Positions 23,301-34,450 of a DNA stretch of 64,000 nucleotides are shown in pieces. Position numbers and translations under genes: made by a program. The stretch is from the NCBI GenBank assembly GCA_911728435.2, contig OU452203.1, forward strand, positions 743,270-807,269, given 5' to 3'. Under the pieces are notes generated by a model. It was not told the DNA's origin. It did not search any database and was given only the letters and a program-made list of their open reading frames with translations. Each line of letters begins with the position of its first letter. Within the stretch, counting starts at the first letter, position 1. Source of the DNA: Apoderus coryli (taxonomy: Eukaryota; Arthropoda; Insecta; Coleoptera; Attelabidae).

Positions 23301-26300
23301 ACACAAAGCTTTCGCTAATTCATATATTTTAATATAAGGACATATACCCTTAAAAAGCTTAGTTGTCAAAGTTAATTTAAAATCGAAAATTTGCCAAAAT
23401 TCAAAAAGTCTTTTAAATATTTCTTTGAAATTTAGTAACTAACTTTACTTTACTTTAAAGAAATCTTATTTTGACATAAATAATCTTTTTAAAAAATTTA
23501 CCAGTGGCATGCTCTAGAGGTCAGTAACACTCTTTATCTTTCTATTTTTTACGCCACTGAAATAAATTTATCTTTCTTTTTTTGTTCCCTGTTAATTTTT
23601 TCTGAAAAAAGCAATAACTTTTTATGGGTCTAAAATGAACAGTTTTGCAGGAATTTGCCTCTACACAAATGTCTGCAAGCAAAAAATGCTTATTAATAAA
23701 GTACACACAGTTGAAAGTAGCAACCTTTACTTGCAAACTTTTGTTTAGAGGCAAATTCCTGCAAAGCAGCACTTTAAAGATAAAAATTTATTCGTTTTTA
23801 AGCAAAAATTAACAGAAAATTAACAAGAAAAAAAATTATAAAATATATTTAAGTATTCCAATGGCATAAAAATATTGCATGCCAATGATTAATTTTTAAA
23901 CATATTATTTATGTCAAAATGACTTTTTTAAAGAACATATCGTCACTAAATTTGAAAAAAATATTTAAACGAGTTTTAGAATTATGGCAAATTTTTGATT
24001 ATAAATTTGAACCTTTGACATCCTATTTCTAAACAACTAATCCCTTTTTTGGACCCTGTCTAACTGTAGACAAATTTCCCTGAAAAATTTATATTTTATT
24101 ATAGGTACAGGGGTTTTCTAAAGTCGACCGACAATACTATACCACAAAAAACTCACGCTAATTCATGTATTTTGATATAGCGACATATTATACCCTTAAT
24201 GAGCTTAATTGTCTAGATACAAGGTGTCAAAAATTTTAATTTAAAATCGAAAATTTGGCCATAATTCAAAAAGTTTTTTTAAATATTTTTTCCAAATTTA
24301 AGAACCGATATGTTTTTTAAAAAAGTCATATTTTCACATAAATCATCTTTTTAAAAAGTTAGCCAATGACATATTATTAGAGTTCGTGACACTTTTACCT
24401 ACCTCCAATTTTTTTACGCCACTGAATTAAATATATTTTTTTTATTCCCTGTTCATTTTTGCTTAAAAAAGTAATGACTTTTTGTATCTCTAAAGTGAAC
24501 AGTTTTGCAGACATTTGCCTCTAAACAAATGTTTACAAGTAAGTAAGAATGCGTATTAATTAACACATAGTTGAAAGTAGAAACCTTTACTTGCAAACTT
24601 TTGTTTACAGGCAAATTCCTACAAAACTATTCAACTTAGGTCCATAATAAATGATTAGTTTTTAAAGCAGAAATTAACAAGAAATTTAATGAAATTAAAA
24701 AAATGATTAATATTTCAATGTTGTGTTGTTTTACGTATATCTAACACTGCTGCATTAGCGAAAATATTCCTCAAATTAATTTTTTTTCCTATTACATCCG
24801 TGTACTAATTTAAAAAAAAAACAATTTGTTAATTCTCTATATTTTTTAAATATCAAACATTCAACATCAATTGCATCATACACATTTTCATAGTATAACA
24901 ATTTTTATACTAAAAATCGAAAGAAAAAACAATTTAAAATACTACATGTTTATTTTTTGTACATATTTTTAATATTATTTTATTTCAGTTCACGGTAATG
25001 ACGAAGAGATTCAAAGTCAACAAATAATTCCTATGGAAATTGAGGAATTACACAATGCCAATGACGACAACCTTCAAATTCAAAATGTTCCACTGGAAGA
25101 TGTTGTCGACATGGAAATTGAACAATTGGAGATTGTCAACAACGACAATTTACCTAATGTTCCATTAGAAGTTGTTGCTGATTTGCAAATTGTCAATAAC
25201 GACAATCCTCACAACCCAAATCAAAATAATTTGGCTGACAGATTGGCTGAATTTCAAGAAGAAGTGGATGTTCTTATGGCTGACCTGGGTCGCCTGAGAA
25301 ATTTAAGACAACTTCATCCAGGTTATTTGCGTGGTTTTGAAAGGAATGCAGAACCTCTACATCTTGGAGCTATGGATAGAGAATGCATCTTTTGTGGTGC
25401 TTTGTATTTCTCCATGGAGCGTACCGCTCGACTAGATTATAATAAATGTTGTAAAGGTGGTAAAGTTCATGTTGATAATCTGCCAACCCTACAGCCTTTT
25501 CCACCAGTCTTGCAACAGTTATTTACAGGTCGTCATCCATTATCTAGAGAATTTAAAAGAAATTCCATTCGCTATAACAATGCGTTTCAATTTGCTAGCA
25601 TGATGGCAAATCTTAGGGAATTTCGAAACCCAGGCCCATTCACATATTCTGTGCAAGGGAAAGTATATTATCATTATTCAAATGTTAATATAGCTAATCC
25701 ACAGCCCAATCGTGGTCCAATTTATTATTTGGATGCTAATGCCGCAATAAATCAGCGCATAGCCAATCAACCACGTTATAATCTCAATATCAATTTGATT
25801 CAAATCTTGGAAAATGTCATGCGTACATTTAATCCATATGCTAATGCATATATGATGCTACGTGAAGTTTTCGATCGAGAACAACAACGCAATAACGAAA
25901 TTCCAAATGTAGTGTTAGAATTGTTAGCTGTTAGAGGAGACAGACGTTTCGATTTACCTACTGTAAACGAAGTAGCCGCTGTATATCCGTTTAACAATGA
26001 ACTTCCTCCTACATCAAATCTCAGAATTTTCGTTCGTAATCAAATTGAAGGTCCAGGTAGGCGTGAATTATTTCACCAGCTCTCTTACTTGGATTCGAGA
26101 GTAGATCCTTTATCATTTCCATTATTATTTCCAAATGGTGAATTTGGGTGGTCTCTTCAACTTACCCACAGAAATACCAATACAAAAGTGACATTGTGTC
26201 AGTATTATGCATTTCGATTAGCATACAGGCGTGAAAATGACGAAAATCCATTTGACCGATTTAAACACGCTGCTCAGTTGACCCAACAATTCATTGTTTC

Positions 26301-29300
26301 TGCATTTATTCGCATAGAAGCAAATAATATTGAATACATCAAACAAAATCAGGGTCGCCTTCGGGCTGAATATTATCAGGGACTCATGGACTATCTCCAT
26401 CGAGTAGCTGTTGAAAACGAAGCGGAACAAGTCGGCCGAATGACGATTTTGCCTTCCACGTACGTGGGTAGTCCCAGATACATGCATCAATTGTTTCAGG
26501 ACAGTCTCTGTCTAAATAGTAAATTTGGAACTCCAACATTATTCATTACAGTCACTTGCAATCCTAATTGGCGAGAGATTGTGGAGAACATTCCTCCAAA
26601 TGATGATCCTAATAATCATCCTATGTTGGTAGCAAGGGTCTTCAATACCAAATTAAATCAGTTACTGAAAGAAATTTTAGATGACTGTATTTTCGGCGTA
26701 CCAGTATGTCAGTTCTATACTATAGAATTTCAAAAGCGTGGCTTACCCCATGCCCACATCGTTTTGACTCTAAGAGCAGAAGACAAAATGATGGATACAA
26801 ATCGAATAGACCAAGCTGTTTCTGCTGAACTTCCAGATCGTGACTTAGAACCAGAACTATTTAGCTTGGTTGTAAAACACATGATACACTCTCCATGTGG
26901 CCCTGAAAATCCTAATGCTTCTTGCATGGAGGACGGCCGCTGCAAACGAAAGTATCCCCACAACTTTTGTGATGAAACTACTATTGATCCTCATGGTAGA
27001 GTGACTTTCAAAAGACCAAACAATGGTAGGGAAACGTTCATTAGGAACACTCATGTTGTTGATAACAAATGGATTGTTCCGTATAATCGATATCTTTTAC
27101 TTAGGTATCAAACACATATTAATATTGATGTTTGTGCTAATACTAGGGTCGTGAAATATCTCCACAAATATGTTTTCAAAGGCGTTGACCGTGCTCTCCT
27201 TCATTTAGAAGTACGAAACGTACTAAATTATGACGAGACTGAAACATATTTAGCTGGCAGATACCTAACTGCACCTGAGGCTGCATATCATATTAATCAA
27301 TTTAAAATTCATGATATAACACATACTGTTTATCGTCTTCCAGTGCACTTACCACACAGGAATATTGTTCATTTTGAAAGGGGCAATGAACGTCAAGCTG
27401 TTGAGAGAAATCAAACAACACAGCTTACAGATTGGTTTAGACTGAATCGAGAAGATGTTGGCGCTCGCCAACACCGTTACCCAGACATTCCCCAACATTA
27501 TGTCTGGAAAACGCCTCAAAAACGTTGGCAACAACGTCAACGAGGCGTTGAAAAAATGATTGCTAGAATGTACAATGTGTCCATTCGCAACACAGAACAA
27601 TACTATCTCCGAGTATTGTTATTACATGTTAGAGGAGCCACATCATACGAAGATCTTCGCACTGTTGATGGTAAGGAATTATTTCTTTCAAGTATTTCAT
27701 TCTGCTAAACTTTTTTTATGCATACTTGCAGACACTTTGTACGATACTTTCCTGGATGCGTGCCGTGCACGTTTACTTCTTGACGATGATCAAGAATGGA
27801 ACCGAGCATTACAAGAAGCTCGAGAGCACCAAGTACCTAAAGTTATTAGAAGACTTTTTGCTCACATCTTAATCTTCGGAGAAGTAACTAATCCATTGGA
27901 ATTGTGGGAAGTGTTTCGTGACTGTATGATGGAAGATTACATTCATCGCGGTTACAATAACAACAGAGCGGAACAACAAACGCTTGCATTTATACAGAGC
28001 ATTATGTTGAGAAACAACAAACGTTTGTCTGATTTCAATCTTCCAGAACCACAGGAAAGATTGGAATTAAATGAGGTGCCTATAAATCCTCAAGATGTAC
28101 TCCTTGCAGGAATTCAAATGCGAGATCAATTAAATGAAGATCAGCGCAACGTTTTCGACAGGTAAATTTCTTTAATTTACGTTTTTTTGAATGTTATAAA
28201 TAATTGAATGCTACCGAATACAGTTTCAACAAATTACATTACATTTTCATTTATTTTCAACTTTTGTATTATTGCTTCATACTGTATTATAAATTACATG
28301 CATTAACATATCCATAACAACAGTGGATATTCTTTACAAGCATTATATACTGTGTCCAAAATAAGAATGGCATAGCATTGATATCTTAGAACCGGTGAAA
28401 TTTACAATGTCGGTTAAATTAAAAAAAAGTTGTACAATGTAAATACCTTTCAAATGAAATTTTCAAAAGTAAAGTAACTTTAGCCGTTTTCAAGAATGTT
28501 TTAAAATACAATTTTTGGCAATTTTAGTTTTTATTTATTTCTGACTCTGACATTATTTTTACAAACATAGAAAAATTACAAACACGGTATACACCACGGG
28601 CATTACTAGATTATAATTGCCTTGGTAGATAAATAGCTACTCTGTACTTTTGCAATTACACTTTACATTCAGTCACCTAACAGTTATGCAACAACAACCT
28701 TTTACATATACTTTTTTTTTTCAGAGTTATAGCTGCTGTTGAAAATGACAATGTAGAACCACGCTTATTCGCTGTCACTGGTTGCGCTGGAGCGGGAAAA
28801 ACTTTTGTTTTTAACGCTTTAATTACGTATTTGAATGGTAGAGAACTTCCCGTAATACCTGTATCTTGGACTGGCATTAGCGCCAGCTTAATGAAACAAG
28901 GTAGGACTTTACACTCTCGCTTTAAACTTCCAGTTCCCCTTACAGATACGTCTGTCTCAGAACTGCGAGCTAATAGTCAAGACGGTCGTTCTATCAAAAA
29001 TGCCAAACTTATCATTTTTGATGAAATGTCAATGATACCTCGATTAGCGTTAGAACTCATCAACAGAGTTTTAAAAGATCTATGCGGCAACGACAAATTA
29101 TTCGGCGGAAAAGTTATCCTACTTTCTGGTGACTTTCGTCAAACATTACCTGTCATGCCTAACGCATATCGGTCACAGATTGTTGCCGAAACTCTGCAAT
29201 ACAGCTTTCTGTGGCAATCATTTACCAAATTGCAATTAGTTACTAACGTGCGAGCACGTCCAGAAGAACGAGAATTTTCCGAATGGTTGCTACACTTGGG

Positions 29301-30102
29301 AAACAACACTTTACCTTCTGTCAATATTCCTTCCTTACCAAGTCTATTTGTGGTTCCAGCACAATGTTTAGTGGCTTCCAAAGAGGAACTTTTGACAATT
29401 TGTTTTCCAAATTTGCAACCAGGAACTGTTCCTAAGTGTGCCATTCTAGCACCCCTAAACGAACATTGCAATGCCATAAATTTTGGAATCGTTCAAAATA
29501 TGGAAGGTCCTGCGACTACCTATTATAGTGCGGACAAAATTTTATATGAAAACGATGAAGAAATTGAGGCAGCCAATTATCCTGTTGAATCGCTTAACTC
29601 ACTCCAACCAAATGGCATGCCAGAACATAAATTGATTTTAAAGGTTGGAGTTGTAGTTATGCTTTTACGGAACATGAATTGCGATCTGAGTTTATGCAAT
29701 GGCACTCGGTTGCTAATTACTCGATTGTACCAACATAGCATTGAAGCGAGACGAATCGATATGACAGGAACCTTAACTGATCATACTGTCTTGATTCCGC
29801 GTATTGATTTAACTGAGACTGTCGCCTCTCTTCCTTTCAAGTTGCGACGTCGACAATTTCCAGTTAAAGTTGCATACGCTATGACAATTAATAAATCCCA
29901 AGGTCAAACATTTGACAAGATAGGTATTTATTTACCTTATCCTGTATTTACCCATGGGATGATGTACACTGCCTTCAGTCGTACGAAAGGTTTCGATTGT
30001 GTACATGTTTGTGTAGAGAACACCAGCTCACAAGGTAAATTACACCCTACTTCTGATGAGGTCTACACTAAAAACATTGTTTTTACAGAAATTGTACGTT
30101 AA
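17343..30102 (+). CDS. Helitron replication initiator-helicase (RepHel), seven exons
   Basis: Exons 17343-17445, 17719-17985, 18584-18685, 21238-21387, 24989-27670, 27732-28161 and 28725-30102 join through GT-AG introns into 1,704 codons including the stop, with no internal stop. The first five introns are phase 1, as is consistent with every junction. The N-terminus (MPRRKKSNLSSKK) is the basic start typical of insect Helitron proteins. Residues about 1-250 are low-complexity. A Cys-rich segment (CIFCG, CCKGG) precedes the Helitron_like_N region, the HUH motif is LPHAHIV near residue 795, and the Rep tyrosines lie in YLHKYVFKG (near 931 and 935). A PIF1 helicase follows: Walker A GCAGAGKT near 1264, FDEM near 1344, and INKSQGQT with the terminal MMYTAFSR. 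The protein would nick, copy and unwind DNA for rolling-circle-like transposition in the nucleus. No C-terminal endonuclease is present, which argues against a Helentron protein. Longer than many RepHel proteins because of the N-terminal extension. The element's own termini were not found. Confidence 0.88.
17446..17718 (+). other. Helitron gene intron 1
   Basis: The donor is GTAAGT after CACAG and the acceptor is GTTTTAG before TATCGAC. The in-frame join gives Thr-Val. The intron is 273 bp and holds no recognised feature. Confidence 0.8.
18203..18534 (+). mobile_element. TIR element (CTGTGTCCAA family) in intron 2
   Basis: The left end TACTGTGTTCAAGATAAGAATGG is mirrored by CCATTCTTATTTTGGACACAG at the right (read as separate short motifs). 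The interior matches parts of 19751-20270 and 32677-33342, so this is an internally shortened copy. No transposase is encoded. A flanking TA would suit a Tc1/mariner-like origin, but that is inference. Confidence 0.75.
18717..19750 (+). mobile_element. Long-inverted-repeat element (TACAGGGTGTTAG ends) in intron 3
   Basis: Both ends read TACAGGGTGTTAGTAAATAA in inverted orientation. The arms extend inward about 400 bp each (through GTGGCGCGCATAC and GAATTCCTCGTTCAATTTG), leaving a core of about 200 bp. Flanking TA bases on both sides fit a TA target duplication. Reading frames on either strand lie within the arms and show no transposase motif. The arms have diverged by several percent. Confidence 0.85.
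19751..20270 (+). mobile_element. TIR element (CTGTATCCAA family), right end decayed
   Basis: It begins TACACTGTATCCAAGATAAG directly beside the previous element and shares the TATA junction with it. The inner sequence matches 32770-33090 and 18280-18470, including TTGAGGAGAATAAGATA and CATCATCAACTTGG. A clear inverted right end was not found. The open frame of 103 codons inside is a chance frame: the related copies do not keep it. Confidence 0.6.
20816..20960 (+). repeat. TACAGGGT-type repeat fragments
   Basis: ATACAGGGTATTTCATG at about 20817 and CTACAGGGTGAAAC at about 20945 bracket a short stretch with ACACCCTATACA between them. These are probably degraded ends of TACAGGGTG-type elements. 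Confidence 0.4.
21480..24650 (+). repeat. Array of inverted-arm repeats in intron 4
   Basis: The segment TTCGACCGACAA followed by CTCTACCAC recurs in the same orientation at about 21508, 22275, 23280 and 24124. Between occurrences lie paired inverted arms: ACCAGTGGCATGCTAT against ATAGCATGCCACTGG, and GAACCTTTG-type against CAAAGGTTC-type. Units of about 0.75-0.85 kb are therefore hairpin-like and repeated, one broken by the palindrome at 22473-23024. They fill most of the 3.6-kb intron between 21387 and 24989. No protein is encoded. Confidence 0.7.
22473..23024. mobile_element. 552-bp near-perfect palindrome
   Basis: The left arm 22473-22723 (from TAAGTTTTCTTTATTTAGG) is mirrored by the right arm 22766-23024 (to CCAAATAAAGAAAACTTA), around a spacer of about 42 bp. 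The arms differ only by a few substitutions and small indels. The body contains AACGTTTCGATCTATATTAG and its complement. It interrupts one unit of the surrounding array and is thus younger. Most likely a foldback/MITE-type insertion. Confidence 0.85.
24989..27670 (+). CDS. Helitron gene exon 5: Rep (HUH) domain
   Basis: Acceptor TTTATTTCAG; donor GATG/GTAAGG. It encodes about 894 residues of the 1,703-residue protein. The first part is acidic and Asn-rich with two repeats of the form NNDNLPNVPLE. Then come the Cys cluster (CIFCG; CCKGGKVH), the Helitron_like_N region (FPLLFPNGEFGW; YAFRLAYR; GSPRYMHQLFQD; LFITVTCNPNW) and the catalytic block FQKRGLPHAHIVLTL, with YLHKYVFKG downstream. The His-x-His pair would bind the metal and the two Tyr would form the covalent DNA link. 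All key residues are present. Reading past the donor at 27671 hits a stop within 15 codons, supporting the intron. Confidence 0.9.
27671..27731 (+). other. Helitron gene intron 5
   Basis: A 61-bp intron, GTAAGG to TTGCAG, phase 1. It contains an in-frame stop, so splicing is needed to join the Rep exon to DTLYDTFLDACRARLL. Confidence 0.85.
27732..28161 (+). CDS. Helitron gene exon 6: Rep-helicase linker
   Basis: About 143 residues, beginning DTLYDTFLDACRARLLLDDD and ending LNEDQRNVFDR. This is the conserved stretch just before the PIF1 helicase in Helitron proteins; the DQRNVFD segment is the Q-motif-like lead-in to Walker A. The donor AG/GTAAAT leaves two bases that join with A of exon 7 to make Arg. 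Confidence 0.88.
28345..28592 (+). mobile_element. CTGTGTCCAA-family TIR fragment in intron 6
   Basis: It begins TATACTGTGTCCAAAATAAG and follows the family through ACAATGTCGGTTAAATT and AACTTTAGCCGTTTTC. The right part is lost or diverged; ACGGTATAC near 28592 may be a remnant end. It lies inside the 563-bp intron before the helicase exon. Confidence 0.6.
28725..30102 (+). CDS. Helitron gene exon 7: PIF1-family helicase
   Basis: Acceptor TTTTTTTTTCAG; stop TAA at 30100-30102. It encodes about 459 residues of a superfamily 1B DNA helicase. Visible motifs are GCAGAGKT (Walker A), LIIFDEMSM (Walker B), LLSGDFRQTLP (motif III), VGVVVMLLRNMN, VAYAMTINKSQGQTF, and GMMYTAFSR at the end. The helicase would unwind the donor strand after Rep nicking. 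The frame is intact. An AATAAA at about 30309 could serve for polyadenylation. Confidence 0.9.
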
Positions 30103-30223
30103 GTATATATTTCCATTCATATCACATTAATAACATGCAATCTCGCTGTTGATATTTAGAAATACTCTTTGTATCATTATTTCAGCTTGAGAATTACATA
30201 AATTTAGCTAATAATTGAGATTT

Positions 30224-30720
30224 TTTAGTCTCTTATTGGCAACATTAATATGTTTGCACGTCTATTGATATGTTTACATTTGGTTGTCAATACTGACTTA
30301 ACCATTTGAATAAATGAAACAGTAAAAATTTGAGTTGAGGATACTTTTTCCATAAAATCTGAGTTGAGGATACCTTAAACTTGCTAATAATTGAGATTTT
30401 TCTACAATCTCTATTAAAAAAAATAATAAGCACCTCTTTTGGCATATTGACATTTTGATATCAATATTGAGTTGAGCATTAAGTTGGGCCTCTATTGATT
30501 AATTTACATTATGTTGCCATTATTGAGTGAGCTCTTACATTAATCCTCCTCAGATAATTTTCTGCTAATAATTGAAATTTTTTACAGTCTCTTACTAACA
30601 GAAAATAATACTTAGCGCCTCTTCTGACATTTGACATTTTGATATCAATATTGAGTTGAGCATTAAGTTGGGCCTCTATTGATTAATATACATTATGTTG
30701 TCATTATTGAGTTGTGCTTT
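30224..30720 (+). repeat. ~180-bp tandem repeat downstream of the Helitron gene
   Basis: Two clear units (about 30427-30530 and 30607-30712) share GATATCAATATTGAGTTGAG and AGTTGGGCCTCTATTGATTA, and a diverged first unit lies near 30224-30340. Units include the short inverted pair AATATTGA / TCAATATT. They may be the element's 3' subterminal region. Confidence 0.65.
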
Positions 30721-30766
30721 TGTGTCCTCCTCAAATAATTGTTTCATATTATTATTATAAACTTCG

Positions 30767-30994
30767 AAATTATAATTCTATGGTTGAATGACGATCCTAA
30801 TTAAAAATATTTATTTTGAAAAAATAAAATCTACAAAATGACAAAACCAAATGGATGTATTTTTGTGTTTCAATATAATGTTCCAAGCATAATTATTTCA
30901 AATTTGTATTTGTTTTTTATAACTGTTTTGGCGCTTCAAAGTACCAAAAAATCAACATTGATAATGTTCCCATCCAACCATAGAATTATAATTT
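30767..30994. repeat. Perfect 20-bp inverted repeat
   Basis: AAATTATAATTCTATGGTTG at 30767-30786 is exactly mirrored at 30975-30994, with 188 bp between. It could be a small MITE's ends or part of the Helitron 3' region. A CTRR end right after a hairpin was not found here. Confidence 0.6.
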
Positions 30995-31179
30995 TTATTT
31001 TTTTCTTCTATTTCAATAATAAATTAATTGAAATGCAAAAAAGTTAATAAAAAAATTCTTATATCTTTGTAAAACTATTTTTAACTTTCACATGATTCTT
31101 AAATTTTCAATATTTGTTAATTAAATTGTAAAAAACAATCTAAATACAATTATATTCAACAAATGAAATTTACATTCAC

Positions 31180-31960
31180 ATACGAATAATATAGTATGGT
31201 TCTTTCAAAATATATTCATTAATTTCACTCAACTTATTCAATCACATATTTGTAAAATGGACTTCAAAGGATAGTACATAATAATATATGGTAATAATAT
31301 TTTACTAAATATACACAATTTTTCCAACATACATATAATATAGCTTTTTAATAGTATTCGGCAATTTTTCCAAAACTTGATCAATACCTATACAAAGCAA
31401 ATTCAATGAAGAAGATATCCTCAACATCATACATCATCATAGAAATAATACAATAAGTTATTCCATGTAGATAATACATCTTTCCAAAATGTATGAACAG
31501 TTGAAATTCCAAGGTAATAAATTTCTTAATTTTTTTTTTCAACATATTCATAATATATTTTGTTTTTTAGTACTATTCAACAATTTTTCCCAAAATTAAC
31601 CATACCACACAAAGCAAATTCAATGAAGAAAATATTGACTACAAATACATGTCGTCATAGAAATAATACAATATGTTATTCTGTATAAATATTATACTAT
31701 GGCAAAATTTATCAGCAGTTAAAATTCCAAGGTAAACAGATTTGTTGATTTTTCACAACATACTCACAATATTTGTTTTTAGTTAACTCGTAGTACAGAA
31801 AACATATTCAATGAAAAAGATATCCACAACAAAACACAATATATCATCACAGATATAATACAAAAATTCTTCTCTGTGCATGCTACACAATTCAAAAATG
31901 TATGTACAGTTAAAATTCCAGAGTTCCTCGAATAATTCTGTATAACTTAAAATTAATTCA
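31180..31960 (+). repeat. Degenerate ~190-217-bp tandem repeats
   Basis: ATTCAATGAARAA-type segments at about 31401, 31618 and 31806 are each followed by ATCATAGAAATAATACAA-like sequence and AGTTRAAATTCCAAGG. Stops occur in all frames of at least one unit, so I do not call exons although AG and GT flank some units. Confidence 0.55.
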
Positions 31961-32317
31961 TTTATGTATTTTCAGCTACCAAACAAACATTAATGAAACA
32001 ACATTTAATAAGGTACAACACATTATACATGTTGATGAATGCTACATTCAAAATTTTTGGCAACACTAAACATACAATTGTTTTGAAAATTTAAATACTT
32101 ACTCAAAGCAATCCAATTTTTATCAATCTATGATATTATGATACTTCAGCCACCTCCAGTCATACCGGAAATTAATACCTACTTTCTCATTTCAATTATA
32201 CCACGTTACATAAAATTATATTTTATGATTAAAAAATCACATATAAATATACAGATATAAACCAATTTTTCTAAACACTTGCTATTATTTAAGAATTTGC
32301 CTTATGCCTATTTTAGT

Positions 32318-32336
32318 AGTAGTAGTAGTAGTAATC
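32318..32336 (+). repeat. (TAG)n microsatellite
   Basis: Six TAG units. A similar short run is at about 50846. Confidence 0.8.
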
Positions 32337-32676
32337 ATTTAAATTTTCAAAACAATCACTACGGTCTGTACGATATTAAATTTTACCAATTGACATACTT
32401 CTGAATTTTAGAATGCCAAACATTGAATGACTATGGCAATTATAGCACAACAATTCTATGATTATTCTGTTATTTATATATTTTGCATTTAAATACCAAA
32501 CAAATTGAACCCAATTCCAACAACAAATTCTAAGGTATACCATTAATTTTATTGCTTTACATATACTGCAAACCTTCAAAATTTAATATAATTACAAAAA
32601 AAAAAAACACAACTTCAATGATCTCATTAATATTTTAAAAATTGTTGTATTGATTTTCACTAATTTTATATTTACA

Positions 32677-33342
32677 TATACACTGTGTCCAAAATAAACA
32701 TAACATTGAAATATTGGAAACTGTAGGAGTTACAAACTAGCAAAAAGTTTTACAATTTAATCACCTTTTAAATGGTGTTTGCAAAAATGAAATAAAAATA
32801 ACAATTTTAGTTATTTCTAACATTATTTTTACAGATATAAAAAAAATAATTTTTGAAGAGAATAATATAGTGTTTACAAAATTTTACTATGACGTTTCGT
32901 TTTTGAAAAACCATCATCAAATTTGTTTTTTTTAAATACGGCCATGGATTTTTTATTCTTAAATTTAAAGTTATTTTCATTTCGAAAATAGGTAGTATAT
33001 CACATGTAATGATTTAAACAAGTTTTCAGTATTTTTAGCTGTTATTTTAAATTATTCAAGAAAAATCGCCATAGTTAGGCACTATTTTGTCTCAAAATAA
33101 AAATGGGAAGTTGCTTCTCAATTTTTGTATCTGTAATGTCACAAATAAATGAAAGTTATAATCGCAAAAAAATTGTTTTCCCAAAATTTATCAAAAACGG
33201 CTAAAATTAGTTTACTTTTGAAAACATCATTTAATAGGTGATTCAATTGTACAACTTTTCTTTAATTTATTCGACATTTAATTCCTACCGTTTCCAAGAC
33301 TCCAATACTATAATATAATAATTTATCTGAAACACACTGTAA
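32677..33342 (+). mobile_element. TIR element (CACTGTGTCCAA family)
   Basis: The left end is TATACACTGTGTCC and the right end is ACACACTGTAAA, with inner inverted parts (GAAACTGTAGGAGTTAC against TTCCTACCGTTTCCAAG). This is the longest copy of the family also seen at 18203, 19751 and 28345. No transposase motif is seen; it is a non-autonomous element of about 665 bp. Confidence 0.7.
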
Positions 33343-33900
33343 ATGTTTAATAAATTCTTTCAGAAATGTATGGATCAACAATTTTTCCTGAAATTACTAC
33401 TGTCCAGAAATTCGTTGAGTGAAATATTTTATTTTAATTACATACACTATTATTATTATTTGGTTTTGTTTGTATTAAATATTATATTTTAATTAATAAC
33501 AACCATTTCAGTTTAGTATAATCTAAGTTCCAATTTTTTTCTTAATTACGATATTAGTTTTAAATTGTTCAATATAAATTATTTTAATGTATTAATTATT
33601 TCAAAAATCAAATGATTTTTTTTTTAAATATGTATATCTCAACACTTTTTTGCATTAATCAACTAATATAGTATATATATTTCATTTCATATTCATTTAT
33701 TATTGTTTCGTAAAAATTCATTTCAATAATGTATATATTTTATAATTAAAATTTTTAAAAAAAGCTATATTTGATTTATTCCCACCTACATATACCTAAA
33801 AATTGAGGTAATTTAAATAAAATACATCACTTAAATTATAAAGAAATTTCTATTTCAAACGTTTCTATTTATTAGCTAAGAATTTTAAATATTTTTTCCA
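33343..33900 (+). other. AT-rich spacer
   Basis: Nothing recognised beyond very high A+T content. Confidence 0.5.
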
Positions 33901-34450
33901 AAACGCAACTTAAATTTCTCTTTTAGAACATTAGAATTTTTATATATTTCTAGAATAACTAAAATTAATACACCATATTTTAATCAATATATATTTAAAG
34001 CAAATCAAACTTTCAAAATTAATTTGAGGTGTTTTGTATATTTTTTAAATTTCACAGTATTTTTAGGTAGAATGAGGTCATAAAATTTTTAATTTATTTT
34101 TATACAAAGTGTATGTATAAATAAAATAGAAAAAAAAAATAAAAAAAAAGAAAAAAAATAAAAAAAAATTATAGAAAAAAATTAAATAAAATTAAAAAAA
34201 TAAAATTAAAAAATAAAATCCAAAAAAAAAATCAAAAAATAAAATAAAAAAAAAATAAAATAAGAAAAAAAATCAAAAAAAAAATTAAACAAATAAAATT
34301 CAAATAAAATTAATTTTTAAAATTCAAAAAATTAAATTAAATAAAAAACTAATCAAAAAAATCACAATTTTTTTTTTATAACCCTCAATGACTTTTTTCA
34401 TAGATAAAACTACCACAAACCAACTGGGAAATCCCGAAGGGATTTCTTGT
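33900..34450 (+). mobile_element. Divergent HINE-like 3' end
   Basis: Positions 34050-34110 (TTCACAGTATTTTTAGGTAGAATG and TACAAAGTGTATG, as short motifs) match 51912-51970 of the divergent copy ending at 52234. An A-rich tract (34125-34370) takes the place of the T-rich tract. The last 70 bp are the conserved tail (CAATGACTTTTTTCATAGAT, CTGGGAAATCCC, hairpin, TTGT). The left limit is uncertain. Confidence 0.55.
34125..34370 (+). repeat. A-rich low-complexity tract
   Basis: Runs of AAAAAAAT, AAAATAAAA and similar. Near its end the sequence switches to T runs before the conserved element tail. Confidence 0.85.

Noticed and set aside
17000..30800. Canonical Helitron ends (5' TC, 3' hairpin with CTRR)
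   Set aside because: Looked for around the RepHel gene; no convincing pair was found, so no element boundaries are given.
31560..31960. Exon-like repeats bounded by TTTTTTAG and GGTAA
   Set aside because: Units have in-frame stops and unequal lengths; no common phase could be made across them.
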